Shown here: positions 50,739-58,950 of the stretch, one piece after another | Layout of the letters: each line of letters begins with the position of its first letter | Position numbering within the stretch: position 1 is the first letter of the stretch | NCBI RefSeq assembly: GCF_034497705.1 | Contig: NZ_JAXRUV010000008.1 | Span: forward strand, 62,001-126,000 | Length of the DNA stretch: 64,000 nucleotides | Direction of reading: 5' to 3' | From: Marinococcus luteus_A | GTDB taxonomy: Bacteria > Bacillota > Bacilli > Bacillales > Marinococcaceae | Notes under the pieces: generated by a model | What the model saw: the letters and a program-made list of their open reading frames with translations, nothing else | Database searches by the model: none | Told to the model about the DNA's origin: nothing | Translations under genes and position numbers: made by a program

Positions 50739-50780
50739 CTGTTGATAAGTAATTACATAAGCGTATATGGGGGAGAAAAC

Positions 50781-51833
50781 ATGGGGATCGTTCGAAATCA
50801 AAAACGTGTACTGGGCATTACTGCTGCTTCTGTAGGATTAATAGGAGCACTTACCGGCTGTTCCGGCCAAAATGATTCCGGCGGGGCTGAAACGTCCGGA
50901 TCGGGGGAAAATAATGAGGAAGAGGAAATTGTGATCGATCACGCCTTTGGGGAAACGGTCATTGAAGGGGAACCGGAGCGGGTGGCGACGGTGCAGTGGG
51001 GGAACCAGGACACGGTGCTTGCCCTCGACGAGGTGCCTGTCGGTTTTTCGGCGGCCAATTTCGGTGTTACTAATGATGAAGGCATTCTGCCATGGACGGA
51101 GGAAAAGCTGGATGAACTTGGGGCCGAAGATCCCAACGTGTACCAGGATACGGACGGCCTCGACTTTGAAGCTGTTTCTGACAGCAATCCCGATGTCATT
51201 CTTGCCGCTTACTCCGGTATTACCCAGGAGGATTATGATTTGTTGAGCGAAATTGCCCCGGTGGTTGCCTATCCGGAATCACCGTGGACCACCTCGTGGC
51301 GTGACCAGATTCGGTTAAATTCGAAGGGCATGGCCATGGAAGACGAGGGCGAAGAGCTTATTACAGAAACGGAAAACCTGATTGAAGAAAAAGCCTCCGA
51401 GTATCCCGAGATCGAGGGCAAAACCGTCGCATGGGTAAACTTTTCCGCCAATGATCTGTCCGAGCTGCATTTTTACACGCCGGCTGATCCGCGTGTCTCC
51501 TTTTTAAATGAATTAGGGTTCGAAAATCCCGAAAGCGTAACAGAATTAGTCGAAGATGAGTCGGAGTTTTCGGTAACGATGAGTGCTGAAAATGCGGATG
51601 CGCTTAATGACGTCGATCTGATCATGGGCTACGGGGATGAGGATTTGTATGAAGCCGTCCGTGCCGATCCTCAACTCGGACAGATCTCTGCTGTTGAAGA
51701 AGGAAATGTAGCATTTGTAGAGGATGGCTCTGAACTGGGAGCATCGGGCACACCAACCGCTCTGTCGATTCCTTACACGATCGATGACTACCTGGAATTG
51801 ATTGGAGAAGCGCTCGACGAATCCGATGAGTAG
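50781..51833 (+). CDS. Iron-siderophore ABC transporter substrate-binding lipoprotein
   Basis: The 350-residue lipoprotein (lipobox LTGC, Cys27) has an acidic linker and a class III binding-protein fold: DHAFGETVIEGEPERVATVQWGNQDTVLALDEVPVG, then FEAVSDSNPDVILAAYSGITQEDYDLLSEIAPVV and a C-terminal TPTALSIPYTIDDYLELIGEAL. This matches the FecB/FhuD/YfiY group that binds ferric siderophores, with the SBP-permease-permease-ATPase order of iron operons. The ATG at 50781 follows GGGGGAGA. Two Fur sites upstream point to iron control. The siderophore type cannot be told. Confidence 0.92.
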   Translation: MGIVRNQKRVLGITAASVGLIGALTGCSGQNDSGGAETSGSGENNEEEEIVIDHAFGETVIEGEPERVATVQWGNQDTVLALDEVPVGFSAANFGVTNDEGILPWTEEKLDELGAEDPNVYQDTDGLDFEAVSDSNPDVILAAYSGITQEDYDLLSEIAPVVAYPESPWTTSWRDQIRLNSKGMAMEDEGEELITETENLIEEKASEYPEIEGKTVAWVNFSANDLSELHFYTPADPRVSFLNELGFENPESVTELVEDESEFSVTMSAENADALNDVDLIMGYGDEDLYEAVRADPQLGQISAVEEGNVAFVEDGSELGASGTPTALSIPYTIDDYLELIGEALDESDE

Positions 51834-52863
51834 TATGGTGAAAAAAAGAACCGCTGCCAATGTATATGTACCGAAGCACCTGACGAAAGTGCTTGTTTTC
51901 TTCTCTGCCGCTCTAGTTGTCTGTGTGCTCGCTTCCCTTATTTTCGGGGCACGGACGCTCACGTGGGAGGAAATTACAACCGGATTATCCTACTCCGGCA
52001 CAGAGTCATATGCCGTAAGCGTCGTGCAGGAACGGGTGCCGCGGACGGTGTTCAGCCTTTGCTGCGGGGCGGCTCTCGGCATATCCGGAGCGCTCATGCA
52101 GGCCGTTACCCGGAACCCGATTGCTGACCCGAGCATCCTGGGGGTGAATACCGGAGCGGCGTTGTTTGTAGTGGCAGGTCTTGCGTTCTGGAATATCAGC
52201 ACGGCCGGGCAGTACATCGGGTTTGCGATTTCAGGGGCCATTATCACCGCCGTTTTCGTGTACGGAATAGGCTCGATGGGGCCGGCTGGGGCGACCCCGC
52301 TGAAGCTCGTGCTGGCCGGAGCTGCCACAAGCGCGGCTTTGTCTTCTATCATCAGCATGATTATCCTGCCGCGGTCGGACATTTTGGATCAGTTCCGGTT
52401 TTGGCAGGTGGGAAGCGTCGGGTCCGGGAACTGGAACAGCGTTTTAGCGTTTTCTCCTTTCCTAGTGGTAGGAATCATACTGGCTGTGCTTTCGGCTTCG
52501 GCGCTCAACGCGCTGGCCCTGGGAGATGAGGTGGCCACCGGGCAGGGCGTCCGTACCGGGGTGCTGAGAATCGTTGCAGCCTTTGCGGGCGTTATCCTAT
52601 GCGGGGCGGCCACGGCGCTTGCCGGACCGATAGGCTTTATCGGGCTTATGGCCACTCATTTCATCCGCCTGCTGCTCGGCCCTGATTTACGCTTTATTAT
52701 TCCAATATCTGCGATGGTCGGAGCCATCATACTTACCACAGCGGACGTTTTGGGCAGGATTGTAGTCAGCCCGGGTGAACTGGAGGCGGGGGTGGTGACG
52801 GCATTTATCGGTGCCCCGCTGTTAATCTTTTTAGCTATGCGAATGAAAGTGCGGTCGTTATGA
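51826..52863 (+). CDS. Iron-siderophore ABC transporter permease 1 (FecCD family)
   Basis: The 345-residue permease has about ten helices and FecCD hallmarks: RVPRTVFSLCCGAALGISGALMQAVTRNPIADPSILGVNTGAAL, GDEVATGQGV, GPIGFIGLMATHFIRLLLGPDLRFIIPISAMVGAIILTTADVLGR and SPGELEAGVVTAFIGAPLLIFL. The start at 51826 overlaps the end of the lipoprotein gene by 8 bases; an ATG at 51835 and a TTG at 51802 are alternatives. It overlaps the next permease by 4 bases. Confidence 0.94.
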   Translation: MSSMVKKRTAANVYVPKHLTKVLVFFSAALVVCVLASLIFGARTLTWEEITTGLSYSGTESYAVSVVQERVPRTVFSLCCGAALGISGALMQAVTRNPIADPSILGVNTGAALFVVAGLAFWNISTAGQYIGFAISGAIITAVFVYGIGSMGPAGATPLKLVLAGAATSAALSSIISMIILPRSDILDQFRFWQVGSVGSGNWNSVLAFSPFLVVGIILAVLSASALNALALGDEVATGQGVRTGVLRIVAAFAGVILCGAATALAGPIGFIGLMATHFIRLLLGPDLRFIIPISAMVGAIILTTADVLGRIVVSPGELEAGVVTAFIGAPLLIFLAMRMKVRSL

Positions 52864-53888
52864 ATAATGTGATAAATGTAATCATTGCTGAACGCCGGCA
52901 GCGCCTACGGCGATGGATGATTGTTAATATATTGCTGGTGGTGCTCTGTCTGGCGCTTTGCTGTGCCATGCTGCTGCTTGGCAATACGATTTATTCCGTG
53001 CCGGAGGTATTTCGGGCGCTGACCGGGGATACGTCCGGCGGCGCCTCCTTTGCGGTTAACACGATCCGGCTGCCGCGCATGCTTGCCGGGCTTTTAGCCG
53101 GGTTTGCGTTTGGCATTGCCGGGAACGTCTTTCAGACGATGCTGAGAAATCCGCTGGCCAACCCCGAAATACTGGGCATTACCGCGGGATCAAGTGCGGC
53201 GGCTCTTTTTTGCATTCTCGTCCTGCATACGAGTGATGGGATCGTTTCCATCGCCGCACTGATTGCTGGACTTGCCACCGTCATCATTATTTATGGTTTT
53301 TCAAAAGCGGGATCGTTTTCCACGGGGCGTTTGATATTGATTGGTATCGGCGTTCAGGCAATGCTCACCGCGTTTATTTCTTACCTGCAGCTGATCGGCC
53401 GGCAGGAGGATTTGTCGAAGGCGCTGCAATGGTTAAGCGGCAGCCTGAACGGGGTGCAGCTTGATGCTATGCTGCCGTTAATCATCGGGGTCTTGGTTTG
53501 TGCGCCAGTGGTTATAGCGCTTGGGAGACATTTAAGTATACTCGAGCTCGGCGAAAAGTCAGCTGTGTCTCTCGGGTTAAATACGGATGTGACGCGAATA
53601 CTGCTTATTATCAGTTCAGTAGGGATGCTTGCTCTGGCGACTTCGGTAACCGGTCCGATTGCGTTTGTCGCTTTTCTTTCCGGGCCCATCGCCAAACGAC
53701 TGATAGGAAATAGCTTCACAAGCGTCATCCCCTCCGGCCTGATCGGCACCAATCTTGTGCTGGCTGCGGACCTGCTCGGCCAGTTCGCATTTGATACGAG
53801 GTTTCCGGTTGGCATTATTACAGGTGTGCTCGGTGCTCCGTTTCTGCTGTATCTGCTCATTCGAATGAATCGAAAGGGAAGTTTATAA
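52860..53888 (+). CDS. Iron-siderophore ABC transporter permease 2 (FecCD family)
   Basis: The 342-residue second permease shows TIRLPRMLAGLLAGFAFGIAGNVFQTMLRNPLANPEILGITAGSSAAALF, then GEKSAVSLGLNTDVTR, GPIAFVAFLSGPIAKRLIGN and a C-terminal FPVGIITGVLGAPFLLYLLIRMNRKGSL. It pairs with permease 1 as a heterodimer in the membrane. ATGA overlap with permease 1 and a one-base overlap with the ATPase gene indicate a single message. Confidence 0.94.
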   Translation: MNNVINVIIAERRQRLRRWMIVNILLVVLCLALCCAMLLLGNTIYSVPEVFRALTGDTSGGASFAVNTIRLPRMLAGLLAGFAFGIAGNVFQTMLRNPLANPEILGITAGSSAAALFCILVLHTSDGIVSIAALIAGLATVIIIYGFSKAGSFSTGRLILIGIGVQAMLTAFISYLQLIGRQEDLSKALQWLSGSLNGVQLDAMLPLIIGVLVCAPVVIALGRHLSILELGEKSAVSLGLNTDVTRILLIISSVGMLALATSVTGPIAFVAFLSGPIAKRLIGNSFTSVIPSGLIGTNLVLAADLLGQFAFDTRFPVGIITGVLGAPFLLYLLIRMNRKGSL

Positions 53889-54697
53889 TGAAATCCACTC
53901 ATCAGTTCCAAACAGAAAACATTGTCGCCGGATATGACCAGAAAACGGTGCTTGACCACATCAACGTGCAGATTAAGAGCAATCAGATCAATACGATTAT
54001 CGGCGCGAATGCGTGCGGGAAATCCACGCTTCTGAAAGCCATGGCCCGTCTGCTTAAACCGCGGGGAGGGAAGATCACTCTCGATGGCAAAGCAATACAT
54101 AAAATTCCGTCCAAGCAGCTGGCACGGACCCTGGGGCTGCTGCCGCAATCCCCTATTGTGCCGGAGGGCATAACGGTCGCAGACCTGGTCGGAAGAGGCA
54201 GATTCCCACACCAGTCGCTCCTGAAGGGGTGGAGTCTGAAGGATTATCAGGCGGTTGCAGAGGCGATGGAAACGATGAACATTACCGGGCTCGCGGAGCA
54301 GAACATCGATGAACTCTCCGGCGGCCAGCGGCAACGCGTATGGATTGCGATGGCCCTGACGCAGGAGACCGATATTTTATTTCTGGACGAGCCTACGACA
54401 TTTCTGGATATCACCTATCAGCTCGAGATTTTAGACCTGTTAACCGATCTGAACCGTAAGCACGGTACGACTATTGTGATGGTGCTTCATGATGTAAATT
54501 TATCCGCCCGCTATGCTGACCATATTTTTGCCCTTCGTGAAGGACAGCTTGTGACAAGCGGGACGCCATCTGAGGTTATTACATCAGATATGATGAAGAA
54601 CATTTACGATTTAGACTGCACTGTTATCGAGGATCCCGTATCGCTCTCACCTCTGATAGTGCCGAAGGGGCGCTATCATAATCAAAGCGGAGAATAG
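53888..54697 (+). CDS. Iron-siderophore ABC transporter ATP-binding protein
   Basis: The 269-residue FhuC/FecE-type ATPase has Walker A GANACGKSTLLKAM (about 37-50), Q-loop LGLLPQSP, signature LSGGQRQRVWIAMAL, Walker B ILFLDEPTTFLD and the switch His in VLHDVNLSARYADH. It completes the transporter and ends the operon. It overlaps the preceding permease by one base. Confidence 0.95.
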   Translation: MKSTHQFQTENIVAGYDQKTVLDHINVQIKSNQINTIIGANACGKSTLLKAMARLLKPRGGKITLDGKAIHKIPSKQLARTLGLLPQSPIVPEGITVADLVGRGRFPHQSLLKGWSLKDYQAVAEAMETMNITGLAEQNIDELSGGQRQRVWIAMALTQETDILFLDEPTTFLDITYQLEILDLLTDLNRKHGTTIVMVLHDVNLSARYADHIFALREGQLVTSGTPSEVITSDMMKNIYDLDCTVIEDPVSLSPLIVPKGRYHNQSGE

Positions 54698-54786
54698 TAT
54701 CAATAACCTTATTTTTATTTAAGCCTGTTAAGGTATATCTAAGGATGATTCATGCTCGAAAAGCGAATACAGCAACTTTTTAAATC

Positions 54787-54820
54787 GAGACTGGCCGTTA
54801 AAAGGGCAGTCTTGTTTAGT
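54787..54820 (+). terminator. Weak terminator-like hairpin after the siderophore operon
   Basis: AGACTGGCC and GGGCAGTCT pair with one mismatch around an eight-base loop, followed by TGTTTAGTTTG rather than a clean T run. Confidence 0.45.
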
Positions 54821-54883
54821 TTGTAGGCATTCTAGGAATATTCTCACGACAATGAACAGGTTTATGCGTGGAGGAAATTGGTT

Positions 54884-54976
54884 ATGAAGGGTATTAGTAA
54901 CTGTTTATTACTGAAAGTGCATATGATTCAAGCAATTCATGATAAACTACGTATCATAAAAGATAATTGCGAATAA
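54884..54976 (+). CDS. Possible 30-residue peptide
   Basis: ATG at 54884 follows GGAGGAAA at good spacing and opens a frame of 30 residues (MKGISNCLLLKVHMIQAIHD, then KLRIIKDNCE). The second half could form an amphipathic helix of the kind seen in very short Spo0E-like proteins, but the similarity is too slight to name it. It may also be chance. Confidence 0.3.
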   Translation: MKGISNCLLLKVHMIQAIHDKLRIIKDNCE

Positions 54977-55118
54977 GAGAAATTCATATTCTTTATTGAT
55001 TATATATACCTAAAACTTAAGGCATGTGATAAAATGAGTCAATACTATGAATATACTTTGTATATACATAAATGTCTCGCAAAAATAGACAGCGTTCACG
55101 AGCAGAACGGGGGATAAA

Positions 55119-56216
55119 ATGAAGCACAAGGAAATAGCGCAGATTAAAACCCAGGAAGTGGCGAAGCGGGTCACTCTGTCGATGCTTGTTTTGGTCCCGG
55201 TATTTATGCTGGTAAATTTTTATGATGTGCTTTTTTTGGGCGCGCCGCTTGAAAGAGAGGGACTGATTACAAGACTGCTTACGGGCGTAGTTATCCTCGG
55301 GCTTGTGCTTTGGATCCTATTCCGGCGCAGCGTGGAGCAGCGGGTGCAACGGAACTATTATCATGCTTTGTTTGATCAGCCGCTTTCCCCGGTGTTTCTT
55401 TTGAATGACCAGGGGAGTGTCATAGAAGTAAACGAAAAACTGCTTGAAATGCTGAACAAGGAACGCGATACAGTAATTGGCCTTTCGATGAATGAGTTAA
55501 ACTTTACGGATCATGCGTTAGTCGAAAAATATATGGACCGGGTCATGAAAGGGAACTCCCAACACTTTGAAGTAAATCTGCGAAGACAGGACGGCTCGCT
55601 TATGGAGCTGGAAGTGATGGCAAGTCCCGTTTTTATGTATAAACGTATTATTGGCATGATCGGGATTATCCGGGATCGTTCCAAGCAGAATGCGAACGTC
55701 CGCAAGCTTGAACGTCTCGCAAACGTGGACGGCTTAACGGGTTTGTCCAACCGAAGGGCGTTTAACGACGCCTTTGACCGGTACTGGAGTGAAGGTATGG
55801 AACGCCAGTCTCCGCTTGCGGTGATGATGATCGATCTGGACGAATTTAAAAACTTTAATGATACGTACGGCCACCTCGAAGGTGATGAATGCCTCAAGCA
55901 GATTGCCGGGGCCATCCACGGGGTGTGCATGCGTTCCGGCGGCATGGCCTCCCGTTTTGGTGGAGAAGAGTTTGCCCTTCTGCTGCCGAAAACAAACAAC
56001 AAAGAAGCGAGGGCCATCGCCCACGCGATCAGCGAGGAAGTAGACAATTTGAATATTCGCCACGAAACATCGAGAGTGAGTCCGAAGGTAACGGTCAGCA
56101 TTGGCGTGAACGTTGTGGTTCCGGCTATTCACCGCCACCGGGAGGACATGATGCACAAAGCGGACCAGGCTCTGTATGATGCGAAAAGCAATGGAAAAAA
56201 TATGGTGAAACTGTAA
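55119..56216 (+). CDS. Membrane PAS-GGDEF diguanylate cyclase
   Basis: The 365-residue protein has two N-terminal helices (about 18-40 and 50-67), a PAS domain (about 80-190: FLLNDQGSVIEVNEKLLEMLNKERDTVIG) and a GGDEF domain (about 200-365) with DGLTGLSNRRAF, MIDLDEFKNFND, the active-site loop GGEEFALLLP and YDAKSNGKN. It should make cyclic di-GMP from GTP. The inhibitory RxxD site before the loop reads RSGG, so product inhibition is probably lost. ACGGGGGA precedes the ATG. Confidence 0.92.
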   Translation: MKHKEIAQIKTQEVAKRVTLSMLVLVPVFMLVNFYDVLFLGAPLEREGLITRLLTGVVILGLVLWILFRRSVEQRVQRNYYHALFDQPLSPVFLLNDQGSVIEVNEKLLEMLNKERDTVIGLSMNELNFTDHALVEKYMDRVMKGNSQHFEVNLRRQDGSLMELEVMASPVFMYKRIIGMIGIIRDRSKQNANVRKLERLANVDGLTGLSNRRAFNDAFDRYWSEGMERQSPLAVMMIDLDEFKNFNDTYGHLEGDECLKQIAGAIHGVCMRSGGMASRFGGEEFALLLPKTNNKEARAIAHAISEEVDNLNIRHETSRVSPKVTVSIGVNVVVPAIHRHREDMMHKADQALYDAKSNGKNMVKL

Positions 56217-56249
56217 CAGACACCTGTGCAGCATAAAGAGGTGACAGAA

Positions 56250-56501
56250 ATGGATAGTATGCAGCAAAAGGCTGCGAACAAAAAATCGTTATATGCAGGG
56301 CGCTTAAAGAAGGATTTCTTCGGCAGCGCCCTGCTTCTTTTAGTGACAATAATTCATTGGCTGTCGGCTGATTTCACGGCAGGGACGTATTTGTTTTACG
56401 TAGTGGTTTATACGGTGCTCGCAGCAGAGGATATGTATATTTACCGCAAATGGAAAGCAGAACAGTCGTGGATAGAGGAAAGCATGCGGCACAAACTATA
56501 A
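56250..56501 (+). CDS. Small two-helix membrane protein, unknown function
   Basis: The 83-residue protein has a basic N-terminal segment (LYAGRLKKDF), two hydrophobic helices (about 27-45 and 47-63) and a charged C terminus. The ATG at 56250 follows AAAGAGGTGA; an in-frame ATG 24 bases earlier covers that site. It lies 33 bases after the cyclase gene and 23 before the acetyltransferase, so the three are probably co-transcribed. Confidence 0.6.
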   Translation: MDSMQQKAANKKSLYAGRLKKDFFGSALLLLVTIIHWLSADFTAGTYLFYVVVYTVLAAEDMYIYRKWKAEQSWIEESMRHKL

Positions 56502-56524
56502 ACGCCGGGAAGGAGCAACGTCAG

Positions 56525-57373
56525 ATGAAGCTTACGATACACCGATTAACGGAAAACGATATCCCGGCACTTGCAGAACTGTCCCGGGAGGTGGGCTGGG
56601 ACTACGATGAAGCGGAAATGAAGGCGGTGCTCGCTTCGGGAGTGGTATACGGTCATAAAACTCCGGAAGGCACGGTGGTCTCAAGCTCGGCTGTAATTCT
56701 ATACGGGGAAATGGCGGCTCTCGGCCTCGTTATTGTCCGGGAGGCTTACCGGCGACAGGGGCTGGCCCGGGGAGCAGTGAAGGTGTGTTTGGATTTGGTG
56801 CCGCAGAAAGCCAGTGTGATGCTGTTTGCCACTGAAGAAGGGAAACCGTTATACCGCGAGTTTGGGTTTGAAGAAGCAGGCATGGTGTACAAATATACCG
56901 CCCCTGGCCAAGCGTTAAGTAAAAACAGCACTGCTCTGCCGAACAATATAAGAATGTACGAATCATCCGACTGGAACAGCATACAGCAGCTGGACCATGA
57001 AGCGTTTGGAGAAGACCGGGAGGTTTTTTTACGCCACCGGTTTGTCCAGGCATATCAGTCTCTTGTATTAAAAAACGGAAACAATCAGCCGGTTGGCTTT
57101 GGTCTGTCGATCTGGCATGAAGGGCAGCTGCTGATTGGCCCGGTCACAGCTCCGGATGAAAGAGATGCAGCTGCGTTAGTTGAACAATTGATTGAAGCAC
57201 ATCCGGTAAAGGTCCGGATTGATCTTACCGCAGAAAGCAGCTTTATCACGAAAATGCTTGGAGAATACGGCTTTGAAAAACAGAGCGAACCGCATAGAAT
57301 GGTGCGGCATCCCGGGAATTTAGGCTCCAGGAACGGGACCCTGTACGCTATTGCTTCACAGGTCTTCGGGTAA
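56525..57373 (+). CDS. GNAT family N-acetyltransferase (YitH/HepT-like two-domain type)
   Basis: The 282-residue protein has an N-terminal GNAT domain (about 1-135) with the acetyl-CoA segment LGLVIVREAYRRQGLARGAVKVC and ATEEGKPLYREFGFEEAG, then a second, degenerate GNAT-like domain (about 140-280: FVQAYQSLVLKNGNNQPVGFGLS, GPVTAPDERDAAALVEQLI). This tandem layout matches the YitH-type acetyltransferases. The ATG at 56525 follows AAGGAG; an earlier in-frame ATG lies inside the upstream gene. The substrate is unknown. Confidence 0.82.
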   Translation: MKLTIHRLTENDIPALAELSREVGWDYDEAEMKAVLASGVVYGHKTPEGTVVSSSAVILYGEMAALGLVIVREAYRRQGLARGAVKVCLDLVPQKASVMLFATEEGKPLYREFGFEEAGMVYKYTAPGQALSKNSTALPNNIRMYESSDWNSIQQLDHEAFGEDREVFLRHRFVQAYQSLVLKNGNNQPVGFGLSIWHEGQLLIGPVTAPDERDAAALVEQLIEAHPVKVRIDLTAESSFITKMLGEYGFEKQSEPHRMVRHPGNLGSRNGTLYAIASQVFG

Positions 57374-57528
57374 AGAGCAGGCCTTCCTTAAAATTAAATT
57401 TTTATGAAGGTCGCTACCTGAAACAGGATATCTGGTGGCAGATTATGTTACTTTATTAGGAGAGAAGTTCGGGGGGCATGAACTTTCATCCGGCTTTTAT
57501 TAATGGTGGGAACCGTGGGAGAGATATC

Positions 57529-57807
57529 ATGATCAGTGGACCGTTCACAACATCTATACTTCCAGGAGCTATAGCTCTCCTTTTTACGCTGCTGTTTGTG
57601 CTGAAGGGATGGGCACTCTGGGTAAAGCTGCTGCCGGGCATTGCACTTATGGCCGCGGCCATTTCGCTTTTTTATTACGGCTATATGCACATTCGGGGAT
57701 TTGAGGGAGCCTCGTACGGCATCCTGGGAGGGTTTTTAAGCCTCTATGCCGTCGTATGCTTTGTAGTGGCCGGATGGGATTTACGAAATAGTAATTTTTT
57801 TAAGTAG
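57529..57807 (+). CDS. Small three-helix membrane protein (YesK-like)
   Basis: The 92-residue protein has three hydrophobic helices (about 6-26, 30-50 and 58-82), with an acidic-glycine loop HIRGFEGASYG between the last two. This resembles the small YesK-type membrane proteins, a weak match by eye. The ATG at 57529 follows GGGAGAG; the GGGGGG-ATG 51 bases upstream would add a hydrophilic extension. Confidence 0.5.
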   Translation: MISGPFTTSILPGAIALLFTLLFVLKGWALWVKLLPGIALMAAAISLFYYGYMHIRGFEGASYGILGGFLSLYAVVCFVVAGWDLRNSNFFK

Positions 57808-57854
57808 AAAGCTCGTTTTGGGGGTACATAAGCTGTAAAAGGAGGTGCCCTGTG

Positions 57855-58514
57855 ATGTGTGGAAGATACACGCTGGTTCATTCCAGAGAGGCGCTGGAAG
57901 AAGCCTTCGGCGCAGCATTTCCGGAAGGGGAGGAAAGCTACAACGTAGCGCCCTCACAGAAAGTGCTGGCGGTGGCCTCCTCCACTGAACAGACGAAAGC
58001 CGGCTGGCTGCAGTGGGGGCTGATTCCGTCCTGGGCAGATGATAAGAAAATCGGGCATAAAATGATTAACGCCCGGGCGGAAAGTGTTGATACCAAGCCA
58101 GCGTTCCGCCGCCTGCTTGAACGCCGGCGCTGCCTGGTTATTGCAGATGGATTCTATGAATGGGACCGGGAAGGCGGGACAAAGCAGCCATACCGGATAA
58201 CGGTTGATAACGAAGAACCATTTGCGTTCGCCGGCCTGTGGGACAGGTGGGAAGGCGAAGATGAAACGATCACCTCATGCACGATCATTACAACCGAAGC
58301 AAACGATTTAATGAAGAGTATTCACCACCGGATGCCGGTAATTCTGGATGAAGCAGCACGAAAAACCTGGCTTGATCCTAATGAAACGGACAAACAAGTG
58401 TTGAAATCAATGCTGCAGCCATTCGACGCTTCTCGGATGACCATGTATCCTGTAAGCACTGAAGTAAACAGTCCAAAACATAATCATGCTGCATTAATTG
58501 AACGCTCAGGGTAA
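57855..58514 (+). CDS. SRAP/HMCES family protein (YedK/YoaM-like)
   Basis: The 219-residue protein starts MCGRYTL; after Met removal Cys2 forms the thiazolidine link to abasic sites in single-stranded DNA. Other conserved parts are YNVAPSQKVLAV, LQWGLIPSWADD, NARAESVDTKPAFRRLLERRRCLVIADGFYEW (Asn and Glu of the active site) and SIHHRMPVIL with the catalytic His. It shields abasic sites at stalled forks. AAAGGAGGTG lies 7 bases before the ATG at 57855; a GTG directly before it would place Cys third and is rejected. Confidence 0.93.
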   Translation: MCGRYTLVHSREALEEAFGAAFPEGEESYNVAPSQKVLAVASSTEQTKAGWLQWGLIPSWADDKKIGHKMINARAESVDTKPAFRRLLERRRCLVIADGFYEWDREGGTKQPYRITVDNEEPFAFAGLWDRWEGEDETITSCTIITTEANDLMKSIHHRMPVILDEAARKTWLDPNETDKQVLKSMLQPFDASRMTMYPVSTEVNSPKHNHAALIERSG

Positions 58515-58518
58515 AACA

Positions 58519-58565
58519 AAGAGCCCGGCTTTTCCTGTGAAAAAGGAGAAGCCGGGCTCTTTTTG
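58519..58565 (+). terminator. Terminator after the SRAP gene
   Basis: A long stem (AGAGCCCGGCTTTTCCT / AGGAGAAGCCGGGCTCT, with one interior mismatch) followed by TTTTT. Confidence 0.9.
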
Positions 58566-58950
58566 GTTGAAGTCTGCGTCCGTTGGTGTCGACTTTCATC
58601 GAACTTCCTTACAGCAAGGGCGGACCTCCGCTTTTTCTGCTGTCCAGCTTCGCCACCCAGCCGCCCAGTCCATTGGCTGCATTCTGACTTCACCGTCTTT
58701 CGACGCTTCCAGCCAGGATTACGCCAGCCGTCTGGAGCGGCTGTGCAGGGTGGCTCTGCTTTTCTTGCTGTCCAACTCCGAGCGTTACCGCCCGGGTCCA
58801 TTCGCATTTTCAGGGGCTTTCACGAAGAAAGTCAGTTCGACGTTGTTACAGGAGGTAACGAACTTAGTCGAACTTCAAATTCAACGTCTCAAGCCGACTG
58901 AAAACGGCGAGCCGTCCCGGGTGGTGACCGAACGCTCTCCGCTTTTCCTA
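58566..58950 (-). repeat. Modular non-coding repeat, copy B (reverse orientation)
   Basis: Read on the minus strand this region carries the same blocks as 35664-36043 but in a different order: the block with GGAGAGCGTTCGGTCACCAC, GTCGGCTTGAGACG and GCGAATGGACCCGGGCGGTA comes first (58950 to about 58767), then the block with GAGCCACCCTGCACAGCCGC, CAGACGGCTGGCG, GACGGTGAAGTCAG and GCAGCCAATGGACTGGGCGG (to about 58645), then AGAAAAAGCGGAGGTCCGCC. It fills the whole gap between the SRAP terminator and the RpiR gene. No ORF is convincing. Confidence 0.8.

Larger units (their letters stand above)
50361..50780 (+). other. Fur-controlled leader region before the siderophore operon
   Basis: This 420-base gap contains, in order, a short segment resembling the edge of the modular repeat (TGGACAAGTGAAAAAGCGGA, 50433-50452), a Fur-like box (50473-50491), a 21-residue His-rich ORF (50530-50595), a small stem-loop (CCGGA / TCCGG at about 50596-50613), a sigma-A promoter and a perfect Fur box. 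Confidence 0.6.
54698..55118 (+). other. Intergenic region between siderophore operon and diguanylate cyclase gene
   Basis: This 421-base AT-rich stretch holds a terminator-like hairpin (54787-54820) and a possible 30-residue ORF (54884-54976). I see no other structure in it and no clear promoter for the cyclase gene. Confidence 0.5.
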
